From positions 62,001 to 126,000 of the forward strand of contig NZ_ATWN01000002.1 of assembly GCF_000421265.1 (NCBI RefSeq): a stretch of 64,000 nucleotides of DNA. The letters are read 5' to 3'. The position numbers and the translations under genes were made by a program. The notes under the pieces are model-generated. The model saw only the letters and a list, made by a program, of their open reading frames with translations, was not told the origin of the DNA and ran no database searches. The DNA is from Thalassospira lucentensis MCCC 1A00383 = DSM 14000. GTDB taxonomy: Bacteria > Pseudomonadota > Alphaproteobacteria > Rhodospirillales > Thalassospiraceae. Positions 1 through 8,822 of the stretch are shown here, piece after piece; positions within the stretch are counted from its first letter, which is position 1; the number at the start of each line of letters is the position of its first letter.

Positions 1-182
1 TTGTTATGCGCGGCCAGCGCATCATCAGAAAGAGCAACCGGATCGACCCGCTGTCGCGCGTTGGTATTGGTCTGCGCTGCATCCTGCTGGGTTTCGGTGC
101 CGGGTTTTGTAAACTGCTGACGCGCGTCCTGAAGGGCAGATTGCCCTTGTCGAAATGGATTAAGCGCGGAAAAATCGACCAT
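1..182 (-). CDS. Unidentified protein, N-terminal 60 residues only (runs off the left edge)
   Basis: Reading leftwards from an ATG at 182-180 there is an open frame with no stop to the window edge. It is preceded by a very strong ribosome binding site (AGGAGGAGGAA, 3 bases before the ATG). The visible peptide starts MVDFSALNPFRQGQ and is polar, rich in Gln, Thr, Ala and Asp, with no signal peptide or membrane segment. Codon use has the GC-rich third positions of the neighbours. The gene is divergent from secA. I do not recognise the family from this fragment; a surface, flagellar or regulatory role cannot be told apart. Confidence 0.7.
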   Translation of the reverse strand, partial: MVDFSALNPFRQGQSALQDARQQFTKPGTETQQDAAQTNTNARQRVDPVALSDDALAAHN

Positions 183-412
183 TTCCTCCTCCTGAGGATT
201 TCTTGACGGTCAGGTGCAGGTGACAAGTCCAAAAAGACAGGGCGTACTGAACCGGCGCGTCGAAAATGAGCTACTTGCTCATGCAGATTGAAATTGAACT
301 GAAATTATACGTTGTTTTTTTTAGATTCTCAAGCAGCAAGCCGTCAGACGTTGTTTTGCAACAGATTGCAGGGGCTCCAAAGGCAAAAGTCAGGCCTGAT
401 TTTGGGGTGAAA

Positions 413-429
413 GGGCGAAATTTTCGCCC
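413..429. repeat. Perfect inverted repeat in the secA upstream region
   Basis: GGGCGAAA and TTTCGCCC form 8-base arms around a single T, about 145 bases before the secA start, in the 389-base gap between the divergent left-edge gene and secA. The gap is otherwise AT-rich with no gene I can support. The palindrome could be an operator or a hairpin in the secA leader. Its stem lies inside a longer AT-rich stretch and has no terminal T-run, so it is not a typical terminator. Confidence 0.45.
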
Positions 430-571
430 AGAACTGGCTAAAACCAGCCATAACATTAGCGATATTGGTTCGTTCCGTTGACAGATGGCGGGCAGGGTTC
501 TATCTGTGATCGAGCCCCGGCCTGTGGTCGCTGCTCTATATCTGTTTATTCATTTGTTCAGGAACGTATTA

Positions 572-3274
572 ATGCTCGGCTCCATCGCCCGGAAAATTTT
601 CGGTTCTGCTAACGATCGTGAAGTCAAAGTCCTGCATGCCACGGTCGAGCAAATCAATGCCCTGGAACCCGAAGTCGAGAAACTCTCAGACGATGAACTG
701 CGCGCCCGCACCGACTGGCTGCGCGAACGTCTGAAGAATGGCGAGACTCTCAAGGACATTTTGCCCGACAGCTTTGCGACGGTTCGCGAAGCTGCCAAAC
801 GTGTGCGCGGTGAACGTCACTATGATGTTCAGCTGCTTGGCGGCATGGTTTTGACATCCGGTAAAATCGCAGAGATGAAAACCGGTGAGGGTAAAACGCT
901 CGTTTCGACTTTGCCGGTTTATCTGAATGCCATCGAAGGCAAGGGCGTTCATGTTGTCACGGTGAACGACTATCTGGCCCGTCGCGATGCGGAATGGATG
1001 GGCGAAGTTTATGGCTTCCTTGGTTTGACGGTCGGCGTGGTCATGCATGGCATGACCGATGATATGCGCCGTTCGGCATATGCCTGTGACATTACCTATG
1101 CGACCAACAACGAGCTCGGTTTCGATTATCTGCGCGATAATATGAAATTCCGCCTCGAAGACATGGTGCAACGTCCGTTCAACTTTGCGATCGTCGATGA
1201 AGTCGACAGCATCCTGATTGACGAAGCCCGCACCCCGTTGATTATTTCCGGTCCCGCCGAGGACAGTTCGGAGTTGTATCGCGCCATTGACGCGCTGATC
1301 CCGAAGCTGACCGAAGAAGATTATGAGAAAGACGAAAAAGCCCGCGCTGTTACCCTGACAGAAGACGGCACGGAAAATGCCGAACGTCTTCTGGGTGAAA
1401 TGGGAATCCTGACCGAGGGCACGCTGTATGACGTTGCCAACGTTCACCTTGTCCATCACGTCAATCAGGCCCTGCGTGCGCACAAGCTGTTCCAGAAAGA
1501 CACCGACTACATCGTCAAGGACGACAAGGTTGTCATCATTGACGAATTTACCGGTCGTATGATGGAAGGCCGTCGGTATTCCGATGGCTTGCATCAGGCA
1601 CTTGAGGCCAAGGAACAGGTCAAGATCCAGAACGAAAACCAGACTTTGGCGTCGATCACGTTCCAGAACTATTTCCGTCTGTATCCGACCCTTGCGGGCA
1701 TGACCGGTACGGCCATTACCGAGGCTGAGGAATTCGAGGAAATCTACGAACTTAAGGTCGTGGAAATCCCGACCCATCGCCCGATTGCGCGTAAAGACGC
1801 CGATGACGAGATTTATCGCACCGCAAATGAAAAGTGGATTGCGATTTCCGAACTTCTAGCCGACTGCCATCAACGTGGCCAACCGGCCCTTGTTGGTACG
1901 GTATCGATTGAGAAGTCCGAAATTCTGGGCGCGCTTCTCAAGGAAAAGAAAATTCCGCACGAAGTTCTCAATGCCAAGCAGCATGAACGCGAAGCCCTTA
2001 TTGTTGCCCAGGCAGGTGCGCCGGGTGCCATTACGATTGCAACCAACATGGCCGGTCGTGGGACCGACATTAAGCTTGGTGGTAACGTTGAGATGCGCGT
2101 CGAGCATGAATTGGCCGATGTCACTGACGAAGCCAAACGGGCTGCTGCGATTGAAAAGATCAAAGCCGAAGTCAAAACCGATCAGCAAAAAGTTCTTGAT
2201 GCTGGTGGCTTGTTCGTCATTGGGACTGAACGCCATGAATCGCGTCGTGTGGATAACCAGTTGCGTGGTCGTTCAGGCCGTCAGGGTGATCCGGGCGGGT
2301 CGAAATTCTTCCTGTCGCTTGAAGATGACCTGATGCGCATTTTCGGGTCTGAACGTATGGACGGCATGCTTCAGAAACTTGGTCTGCAGGAAGGTGAGGC
2401 GATCTATCACCCATGGATCAACAAGGCGCTCGAAAAGGCACAGCAGAAAGTTGAAGGCCGTAACTTTGACATTCGTAAAAACGTGCTGAAATTCGATGAT
2501 GTCATGAATGACCAGCGTAAGGTCGTTTACGAACAGCGCCGTGATTTGATGCAGGCCAAACATGTCGCCGAAGACGTTGCCGATATGCGTGCAGAAGTCA
2601 TCGAAGACATGGTCGAAAAATTCTGTCCGGTAAAAGTCTATCCCGAGCAGTGGGAAGTTGCCAGCCTGCACGAAGAAGTCACCCGTCTTCTGGGCCTCAA
2701 TCTGCCGATTTCTGATTGGGTTAAGGAAGAAGGCATCGATCCTGAAGTCATGCGCGAACGGATTAGTAAGGCTGCGGACGATAAAATGGCGGCAAAGGTT
2801 GCCAATTATGGTGCCGATATCATGCGTCAGGTCGAAAAAAGTCTGATACTTCAGCTTCTGGATCAGACTTGGAAAGATCATCTTCTGGCGCTTGATCATC
2901 TGCGTCAGGGCATTGGTCTGCGCGCCTATGGTCAACGTGATCCGCTCAATGAGTTCAAGCGCGAAGCGTTTAACATGTTCGAAGGCATGCTGGTAACCTT
3001 GCGTGAACGTGTGACACAGATGCTGTCGCATGTTGAATTGCAAAGCACGCCGCGTGAAGAAGACCTTGAACCGCGCAGCACACAGCAAGAAATGCACGAA
3101 AATCTTACCGATCATACCGAAGGCGGTGATGACGGTGCCACGGTGCAGTCACGTCAGGCTGCCGGAAATGTTGACCCCAACAATCCAGCGACATGGGGCC
3201 GTGTTGCCCGTAATCAGCTCTGCCCATGTGGTTCGGGCAAAAAATACAAACATTGCCACGGTCAGCTCGGCTGA
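572..3274 (+). CDS. secA: Preprotein translocase ATPase subunit SecA
   Basis: SecA is the motor ATPase that pushes unfolded preproteins through SecYEG at the inner membrane. The 900-residue product has the full family layout: N-terminal helicase-like domain with Walker A GEGKT near residue 105, DEVDSIL as the DEAD-type box, the preprotein cross-linking region, the second ATPase fold with GRGTD and a [11 protein letters not shown] motif, and a C-terminal zinc-binding tail [14 protein letters not shown] that binds SecB and lipid. I chose the ATG at 572 because family members start MLGSxARKxFGS and an AGGAA lies just upstream. An in-frame ATG at 485 would add 29 residues atypical for SecA. It appears to be monocistronic and ends in a terminator. 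Confidence 0.98.
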   Translation: MLGSIARKIFGSANDREVKVLHATVEQINALEPEVEKLSDDELRARTDWLRERLKNGETLKDILPDSFATVREAAKRVRGERHYDVQLLGGMVLTSGKIAEMKTGEGKTLVSTLPVYLNAIEGKGVHVVTVNDYLARRDAEWMGEVYGFLGLTVGVVMHGMTDDMRRSAYACDITYATNNELGFDYLRDNMKFRLEDMVQRPFNFAIVDEVDSILIDEARTPLIISGPAEDSSELYRAIDALIPKLTEEDYEKDEKARAVTLTEDGTENAERLLGEMGILTEGTLYDVANVHLVHHVNQALRAHKLFQKDTDYIVKDDKVVIIDEFTGRMMEGRRYSDGLHQALEAKEQVKIQNENQTLASITFQNYFRLYPTLAGMTGTAITEAEEFEEIYELKVVEIPTHRPIARKDADDEIYRTANEKWIAISELLADCHQRGQPALVGTVSIEKSEILGALLKEKKIPHEVLNAKQHEREALIVAQAGAPGAITIATNMAGRGTDIKLGGNVEMRVEHELADVTDEAKRAAAIEKIKAEVKTDQQKVLDAGGLFVIGTERHESRRVDNQLRGRSGRQGDPGGSKFFLSLEDDLMRIFGSERMDGMLQKLGLQEGEAIYHPWINKALEKAQQKVEGRNFDIRKNVLKFDDVMNDQRKVVYEQRRDLMQAKHVAEDVADMRAEVIEDMVEKFCPVKVYPEQWEVASLHEEVTRLLGLNLPISDWVKEEGIDPEVMRERISKAADDKMAAKVANYGADIMRQVEKSLILQLLDQTWKDHLLALDHLRQGIGLRAYGQRDPLNEFKREAFNMFEGMLVTLRERVTQMLSHVELQSTPREEDLEPRSTQQEMHENLTDHTEGGDDGATVQSRQAAGNVDPNNPATWGRVARNQLCPCGSGKKYKHCHGQLG

Positions 3275-3294
3275 TTGGATTGGCTGTGAAAAAG

Positions 3295-3330
3295 AAAACG
3301 CGCTTCTGAAAGGAAGCGCGTTTTTTTTTT
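3295..3330 (+). terminator. Rho-independent terminator of secA
   Basis: AAAACGCGCTTC and GAAGCGCGTTTT form a 12-base stem around a 6-base loop, followed directly by a run of Ts, 20 bases after the secA stop. The A-run on the left arm means it may also work for the convergent hydrolase gene. Confidence 0.93.
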
Positions 3331-3356
3331 GTTGGCGGACAGCATGATGGTTTCAA

Positions 3357-4247
3357 TCAGGAAGCTTTGTCTTGTGCGACCAACGGTTTGTCCGAAGCGG
3401 TTGGTAAATGGACGCGCAGGAACGATGTGACCGGTTCAAGCACATCATCATTGGTTGTCAGATAGAACCCCAGTGCGATCAATGTTCCGGCATGACCTGC
3501 CTCGGGGATTTCAACCAGTTTGGTGTCCGGGGCCAATTTGGCCAGGTTACGTGAATTGCGCGGATAAACCGTATGATCGCGGGTTCCTGTGATCAGTAGC
3601 AGTGGCGGCATGTGTGTCAGGTCCATCTCGACCGGCTGACTTTTAACTGCTGGCGTGTCGCCAAAGGCAATCTGGGTTGCTTTGACGTCATAGGGATAAA
3701 AATCATACGGACCAGACAGGCCGATGATCCCGGCAATGTCACTGGCATTCATCTCAACCGCGCGCAGATAATCGGGATCCGCGACGAGCTGAACAGCGTT
3801 GTATGCACCGGCCGAGTGACCGGCAAGGATCATCGGGCCAGCAACGATCTTGCTGGGGTTCTGTTCGCCAAAATCTTTCATGAAGGCCACGGCCCGTGCG
3901 CAATCTTCGATGAATTTTGGAAAATGCACATCGGGTACGAGTCGGTAGTCGGGAATGGCAACCGCATAGCCCATCTCGGTGAAACGTTTGGCGACAAAGG
4001 CGTATTGCGCCTTGTTTCCAGCATCCCACGACCCACCATAAAACCAGACAATCAGTGGTGCGGGCGCACTGATATCGTTTGGCAGATACAGATCAAGCTT
4101 ATGGCGCAGTGTATCACCATAGGCCAGATCGGCGAAGGTCGGTTGATAATCACCTGCCTGAAGCTGATTAAAGGCTGAAAGTTTGTCGCAACCTGCTAGG
4201 AACAGGGCGGCAATCAGGGCATTCGCGGTTAGTTTGAGTATACGCAT
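3357..4247 (-). CDS. Lipoprotein alpha/beta hydrolase (carboxylesterase-like)
   Basis: This is a predicted serine hydrolase of 296 residues anchored in the envelope. The N-terminus is a lipoprotein signal peptide with lipobox LFLAGC (Cys at about residue 20), which fixes the start at the ATG at 4247; a longer frame to 4439 would bury the signal. The catalytic elements visible are an oxyanion region FYGGSW, the nucleophile elbow GHSAG, an acid in TGTRDHT and a histidine in EAGHAG. This arrangement matches the BD-FAE/kynurenine-formamidase-like esterase group that acts on small acyl esters. The substrate is unknown. It is divergent from the ankyrin-repeat gene at 4342, with 94 bases between the starts. 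Confidence 0.85.
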   Translation of the reverse strand: MRILKLTANALIAALFLAGCDKLSAFNQLQAGDYQPTFADLAYGDTLRHKLDLYLPNDISAPAPLIVWFYGGSWDAGNKAQYAFVAKRFTEMGYAVAIPDYRLVPDVHFPKFIEDCARAVAFMKDFGEQNPSKIVAGPMILAGHSAGAYNAVQLVADPDYLRAVEMNASDIAGIIGLSGPYDFYPYDVKATQIAFGDTPAVKSQPVEMDLTHMPPLLLITGTRDHTVYPRNSRNLAKLAPDTKLVEIPEAGHAGTLIALGFYLTTNDDVLEPVTSFLRVHLPTASDKPLVAQDKAS

Positions 4248-4341
4248 TGTCACCATAAAGCAGATGCTGTTGACTGAAATGTAATACCCTATACGTAGAT
4301 ATTGCTCATAGGGATTGCTTTCATTTTCAAGGGAATAGGCT

Positions 4342-5853
4342 GTGCAGGACGCGCAAGGCTTGATTAAGACATCACGGGTGATATCGGCAGTGTTTTCGAC
4401 GCTGTTTGCAGTTACGTCGTCATCGGTCGTATTCGCCACTGAAAGTGCCGGTGAAAGTGCAAATGATGCGGCCTATGAGGCAGCCATTGCCAATATGGGC
4501 GAACACCCCGATGTTGCCGAACGTATGGTCAACAAGCGCGATGATGCTGTCGGGCTGCTGGACCGGATGTTGTTTCTATTTGCCTTTAAGGACGATAGCC
4601 CGGCGCGAACCAGCGATATTCAGGCATTGCAAATCAAAATTGATCAGGCTGTCGCACCCCTAACCGATGGATACATGCGCGCGGTGGTCGGGCCAACCGT
4701 GGTCTTCGATGGCACTGCACTGAGTTTGGAGCCAACCATCGTATTGGCGTCGAGCACGGGCTACGCCAATACGCATTCTGCCTTTTACGCCATACCTTGC
4801 GTGGTTCTACAGAAAAAGCCGGAATTGCTGGATGTGACGGCCCCGATGTTTGGCGGCAATCGTGACAATTTCATGCCGCGATCAGGCTGCGTTTGGGGGC
4901 GGGGTGAAGTTGCCGATTATCCGATCGACGCCTTAAGCAGCTATATGTATGTCGCCGACGGTGCTACGGGCGATATGTTTGGCCCCAATCAGGGAAGCAT
5001 TCGCTTCGCGCAGGCCGCTGCTCAGCAATGGGGTATGCAAATCGCCATGCTTGATCCGGATGCTCTATTACCGGCCCCTCCCGGATCCCGTAAACCATTT
5101 GAAGTCTGGTCTTATCTTTCGTGGGCGAACCGCGATGTTTTCAACGCCATTACCCGCGAGCTTTCCACGACCCGTAAAGCACTGATTTCCTATTGGCAGT
5201 CAAACGGGAAAGATCGTGAAACAGCAACGGAAATTGCGCGCAACACATTGTTTAGCGTCGTCTATGGTGCTGATTGCGATACGGCGGTTCCACTAAATTC
5301 CTTGCGGGTGATGTTGGTCGATGATCGCCCGCTTACCGACATTGAGAAAGTTGCCCAACAGAACACAGGGCAGGACGGTGATCTGTTTGAAAACTGTGCG
5401 GCCTATGCCGGGATTGATCCGTTGCTTCATATCGGGGTCGCCCGCCCGGAAAGCCTCGATGTGTTACGCGCAAACGGGTATTTCGACGATGTTGAAGCCC
5501 GTAACGGATTTGGCAAAACTGCATTGATGGCGGCCGCACAGCGCGGCAGTTTGACGGCGGTTAAATGGTTGCTAGATCATGGTGCCGATGTTGCCGCGCG
5601 TACCGACCCCGGCGATGAATGGCTTTATCCCCGGCATGGTCAACGTACCGCCCTTCATTACGCCGCCGCATCCGGGGCGATTGAGATTGTGAAAGTTCTG
5701 ATCAAGGCCGGGGCCGAACGTAGTGCGACCGATGATTTAGGGTTTTCGGGGCGTGATTACCTTCTGGGGCGCGACGATTTACCGGGAAATGCAACAATTT
5801 CAGCCGCAGATCAGGCCGCCCTTTTGCAAATCCTTGATCCTGACGGTAAATAA
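4342..5853 (+). CDS. Exported ankyrin-repeat protein
   Basis: A 503-residue protein with an N-terminal hydrophobic segment ending SSVVFA-TES, a likely Sec signal peptide, so it should be periplasmic or surface-exposed. The first 350 residues match nothing I recognise. The C-terminal part has at least two ankyrin repeats: GKTALMAAAQRGSLTAVKWL and TALHYAAASGAIEIVKVL, each followed by the typical H/K-G/A-A-D/E turn. Ankyrin repeats bind protein partners; no catalytic motif is evident. The start is a GTG with AGGGAA 7 bases upstream. It is divergent from the lipoprotein hydrolase, so the two could share a control region. Confidence 0.8.
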   Translation: MQDAQGLIKTSRVISAVFSTLFAVTSSSVVFATESAGESANDAAYEAAIANMGEHPDVAERMVNKRDDAVGLLDRMLFLFAFKDDSPARTSDIQALQIKIDQAVAPLTDGYMRAVVGPTVVFDGTALSLEPTIVLASSTGYANTHSAFYAIPCVVLQKKPELLDVTAPMFGGNRDNFMPRSGCVWGRGEVADYPIDALSSYMYVADGATGDMFGPNQGSIRFAQAAAQQWGMQIAMLDPDALLPAPPGSRKPFEVWSYLSWANRDVFNAITRELSTTRKALISYWQSNGKDRETATEIARNTLFSVVYGADCDTAVPLNSLRVMLVDDRPLTDIEKVAQQNTGQDGDLFENCAAYAGIDPLLHIGVARPESLDVLRANGYFDDVEARNGFGKTALMAAAQRGSLTAVKWLLDHGADVAARTDPGDEWLYPRHGQRTALHYAAASGAIEIVKVLIKAGAERSATDDLGFSGRDYLLGRDDLPGNATISAADQAALLQILDPDGK

Positions 5854-5901
5854 GACCATGCGCCCCTTGGCGAAATCGGACTTGCGCGATAAAACAGGAT
5901 C

Positions 5902-6363
5902 ATGAGCATACAACAACAAGATAAGGGCTGCATGTCTGTTGACCTGCGCCAGGGGAAAACCCCCGAAAAAACATTGTTTGTCAGTGCGGTGGCATTGGTG
6001 GACGCGGACCACCGCGTTTTGATCGCCCAGCGCCCCAAAGGTAAATCCATGGCGGGGCTTTGGGAATTTCCCGGTGGCAAGGTCGAAGCGGGCGAAACGC
6101 CGGAAATGGCGCTTGTGCGTGAACTTAAAGAAGAGCTTGGCATCGATATCACCGAAAGCTGCCTAGCGCCGTTTACATTCGCGTCCTTCACCTATGATGA
6201 TTTTCATCTGATGATGCCGCTTTATCTGTGTCGGGTGTGGAAAGGCGACATCACACCGATGGAAAATCAGCAGGTCAAATGGGTGCGCCCGGTGCGTTTG
6301 GGGGATTACCCGATGCCGCCTGCCGATGTACCGCTTGTGGCGATGTTACGCGATTTTCTCTGA
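5902..6363 (+). CDS. mutT: Nudix hydrolase, MutT-like (8-oxo-dGTP diphosphatase)
   Basis: MutT enzymes hydrolyse oxidised dGTP to the monophosphate and prevent A:T to C:G mutations. The 153-residue product has the complete Nudix box, [20 protein letters not shown] followed by ELGI, near residues 54-76, and the FPGGK lead-in typical of MutT. The C-terminal QQVKWV segment fits the guanine-binding region of the family. The start ATG follows ACAGGAT; another ATG 30 bases inside is possible. It lies 48 bases after the ankyrin gene and 65 bases before the CinA-like gene on the same strand. Exact substrate preference within the MutT/NudG group is not decided by sequence. Confidence 0.88.
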   Translation: MSIQQQDKGCMSVDLRQGKTPEKTLFVSAVALVDADHRVLIAQRPKGKSMAGLWEFPGGKVEAGETPEMALVRELKEELGIDITESCLAPFTFASFTYDDFHLMMPLYLCRVWKGDITPMENQQVKWVRPVRLGDYPMPPADVPLVAMLRDFL

Positions 6364-6428
6364 GCCGTTTGCGGCTTGAATACGTATCGCTTGATACGAA
6401 CAAATATGAATGAAGTTGTGGGGATATC

Positions 6429-7193
6429 ATGTCTGATCCGGTGCGCGCCTGTTTGATCATTATCGGCAATGAAATCCTGTCGGGTCGAACCCATGACAAG
6501 AACCTGCCGTATCTGGCCGAAGAGCTTAATATCCTTGGCGTGCGACTGGCCGAAACGCGGGTTATCCCCGATATCGAACAAACCATCATCAATACCGTCA
6601 ATGAATGTCGCGCCGCGTTTGATTACGTCTTTACCACCGGTGGCATTGGCCCGACCCATGACGACATCACATCCGAATGTGTTGCCAAGGCATTTGGGGT
6701 TCCGATTGAACTCAATGCCGATGCGCACGCGTTGTTGAAAAGCCATTACGAGAACCCCGAAGATTTGAACGCGGCCCGTTTGCGCATGGCGCATGTGCCC
6801 GTCGGGGCGGAACTGATTGATAATCCGATTTCAAAGGCACCCGGTTTTCGCATGGAAAACGTCTATGTCATGGCGGGGGTTCCCATGATCATGCAGGCGA
6901 TGTTCCAGGGCATTAAGCACCAACTGGTCGGCGGACGTCCGATGGTGTCGCGCTCGGTTGGCGGTTATATCCCCGAAGGCACAATTGCCAAGGTTCTGGG
7001 TGAAATTCAGGGCGACTTTCCCAACACCGATATCGGTTCCTATCCGTTCCTGCGTGAAGGCAAGCTTGGGACAACCTTGGTTGTGCGCGGTGAAAATGCT
7101 GATGAGGTCAATCAGGCTTCTGAACGGATCCGAACGACGATTACTGATCAGGGACGTGATGTCATCGAAGATACCGGCGAAGTGACGGCCTGA
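6429..7193 (+). CDS. CinA-like protein, MoaB/MogA-type domain only
   Basis: A 254-residue protein matching the N-terminal molybdopterin-binding-like (COG1058) domain of CinA. The signature stretches IIGNEILSGRTHDKN and TTGGIGPTHDDIT, typical of the MoaB/MogA fold, are present. The C-terminal nicotinamide-nucleotide deamidase domain (PncC) is absent, so this is the short form common in alphaproteobacteria. In longer homologues the domain has ADP-ribose pyrophosphatase activity; I do not know whether the short form keeps it. Start ATG at 6429, preceded by a GGGGAT. Confidence 0.87.
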   Translation: MSDPVRACLIIIGNEILSGRTHDKNLPYLAEELNILGVRLAETRVIPDIEQTIINTVNECRAAFDYVFTTGGIGPTHDDITSECVAKAFGVPIELNADAHALLKSHYENPEDLNAARLRMAHVPVGAELIDNPISKAPGFRMENVYVMAGVPMIMQAMFQGIKHQLVGGRPMVSRSVGGYIPEGTIAKVLGEIQGDFPNTDIGSYPFLREGKLGTTLVVRGENADEVNQASERIRTTITDQGRDVIEDTGEVTA

Positions 7194-7266
7194 TTGTTTT
7201 TCATCAAGGCTCCAAGGGTTCAGAACGGGTAAGCTTGGTTTGATTTCCGCTTAGGGGTTCGTGCCA

Positions 7267-7608
7267 ATGACGCCGTCAGACGACAGAAACTCTCCGCAAG
7301 ATGACCCACGCAACAGCAAAGCTGCGCGTGAAGGCCGTTTGATCATTAAATTTCTGATCGAGCATACCGCCTATGGCGGATTTGGGGCGGTGGCGTTTGG
7401 CTGTCTGGTGCTGTTTTTCGATGTCGGCGGGATTTACAGTCTTGCGATGGCATCACGTGACGCGCCGATCTTCATCTTTCTGCTGTTCTTTGGCCTGTTC
7501 ATCACCTTTGGCGGGATCAGCATGGGTATGGGAATTATGGGGCTGGGGAGTTTTTCCGATGATGATCGATACCGCGATGAACGCACCCGCCAACGTGACG
7601 ATGACTAA
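7267..7608 (+). CDS. Small two-helix membrane protein
   Basis: A 113-residue protein with a charged N-terminus, two hydrophobic segments at roughly residues 34-57 and 66-91 (the second Gly/Met-rich), and an Asp/Arg-rich C-terminal tail. The start ATG at 7267 has AGGGG 9 bases upstream; a GTG at 7261 is too close to that site. It faces the minus-strand membrane protein at 7687 across a shared terminator. I do not recognise the family. Confidence 0.7.
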   Translation: MTPSDDRNSPQDDPRNSKAAREGRLIIKFLIEHTAYGGFGAVAFGCLVLFFDVGGIYSLAMASRDAPIFIFLLFFGLFITFGGISMGMGIMGLGSFSDDDRYRDERTRQRDDD

Positions 7609-7639
7609 GGCCTGCGGCGCGATATTTTCCGGACATGAA

Positions 7640-7664
7640 AAAGGCGCCAGATGATGGCGCCTTT
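7640..7664. terminator. Bidirectional terminator between convergent genes
   Basis: AAAGGCGCC and GGCGCCTTT form a 9-base perfect stem with a 7-base loop, in the 78-base gap between convergent genes ending at 7608 and 7687. The T-tract is short on both sides, so strength may be moderate. Confidence 0.8.
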
Positions 7665-7686
7665 GTTCTTGGGGCATAGGGATTGA

Positions 7687-7938
7687 TCAGGGACGATCCG
7701 CACCGGTTTTTGACCGAATAACACGCGCGACGATCATGCCGATGATCCAACCGGCCAATGGCACGACAAAGATATAATCAAACATTGGATGTGTTGTGTC
7801 GCCGCCGGTTATTGCAAGGATGAAACCAACCCAGCCTGCCGTAAGCAAATAGCCCATAATCTTGAAATAGATCGCATTGGACAGCGTTTTCTTTTCGGGC
7901 TGCTCGGGGTTTTGTGGTTGGCCTTTGTCGGCAGACAT
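7687..7938 (-). CDS. Small two-helix membrane protein
   Basis: An 83-residue protein with a polar, proline-rich N-terminus (about 20 residues), two hydrophobic helices at roughly 26-46 and 53-72, and a short basic tail. The start ATG has AAGGA 8 bases upstream. It follows bluB on the same strand with a 64-base gap and may be read through from it. No family recognised. Confidence 0.72.
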   Translation of the reverse strand: MSADKGQPQNPEQPEKKTLSNAIYFKIMGYLLTAGWVGFILAITGGDTTHPMFDYIFVVPLAGWIIGMIVARVIRSKTGADRP

Positions 7939-8002
7939 CCTGATATTCCTTGTGCGTGGTTATTGTGTTGTGTGCGGCTGTGCGTGGGTATGCACGTTGG
8001 CT

Positions 8003-8689
8003 TTATCGTTCGAGGGTGAGGGCGCTGGGGTCAATGCGGTCCTGCCAACCTTCGCGGACCAGTTCAGGGACAACATGGTCTTCTTCCGGATAGCCGATGC
8101 AAAGATAGGCAATCAGGCGCCAGTGTTCGGGCACTTCAAGCGTTTCTTGAACGGTTTTGGGTTCAAGGATGGACACCCAGCCAACGCCGATCCCTTTGAC
8201 CCGTGCTGCCAGCCACAAAAGCTGTACGGCGGCCACTGCCGAATAATCAAGCATCTCGGGCATGGTTTTGCGCCCCAGTCCCATGCCGGCCTCGGTTTGT
8301 TCGTCGGCAAAAACCGCAAGCTGCACCGGTGCCTGATCCATGCCCTGTAGTTTAAGGGATGCATAAAGCTTGGCGCGTTCACCGTGATACTCGTTAAGCG
8401 CTTCCTGATTGGCGCGCTCAAAACTGTCGCGGATGGCTTTGCGACGCGTTGTGTCATTGACCTTTACAAAGCGCCACGGCTGACAATTGCCAACCGACGG
8501 GGCAAGGCAGGCTTCCTTGATCAATCCGTCAATATCGTCTTTTGGGATCGGGTCGGTGCGAAACCGCCGCACGTCCCGCCGCCACAGCAAAAGATCGATA
8601 AACTGCCTTTGAAATTCTCGATCAAAGACCGGCGGCGTCAGGGCATCTGTACCCGTGTCGTCAGGGGTTTTGATATCGGGCGTGGTCAT
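8003..8689 (-). CDS. bluB: 5,6-dimethylbenzimidazole synthase BluB
   Basis: BluB is a flavin-destroying nitroreductase-fold enzyme that turns reduced FMN plus oxygen into 5,6-dimethylbenzimidazole, the lower ligand of vitamin B12. Family signatures are visible: LLLWRRDVRRFR near the start, APSVGNCQPWRFV, the GMGLGRKTMPEML loop and GIGVGWVSILEP. I place the start at the ATG at 8689 (228 residues), with AGCAGG 7 bases upstream, rather than at the TTG two codons earlier. No other cobalamin gene and no cobalamin riboswitch is evident nearby, so bluB stands alone. An assignment to a generic nitroreductase is less likely given these motifs. Confidence 0.88.
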   Translation of the reverse strand: MTTPDIKTPDDTGTDALTPPVFDREFQRQFIDLLLWRRDVRRFRTDPIPKDDIDGLIKEACLAPSVGNCQPWRFVKVNDTTRRKAIRDSFERANQEALNEYHGERAKLYASLKLQGMDQAPVQLAVFADEQTEAGMGLGRKTMPEMLDYSAVAAVQLLWLAARVKGIGVGWVSILEPKTVQETLEVPEHWRLIAYLCIGYPEEDHVVPELVREGWQDRIDPSALTLER

Positions 8690-8822
8690 GCGCAAACCTG
8701 CTGGAATTGGCGTTTGTATACTCAGGTGTGCACCCTACCTGTCAGATTGATCCGCGCCAATAGCTAGATGCCTGTCACAGCCGCAATCAGCCATTCTCTA
8801 AACACTCAATTGAGTTCAGAAC

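Noticed and set aside
3105-3356. Small gene on the minus strand downstream of secA (83 codons)
   Set aside because: It runs across the secA terminator and the end of secA, with Cys/Pro/His-rich composition of a shadow frame.
8690-8822. Cobalamin riboswitch upstream of bluB
   Set aside because: No B12-box-like conserved core is visible and the gap of 133 bases is too short for the full element plus a promoter.
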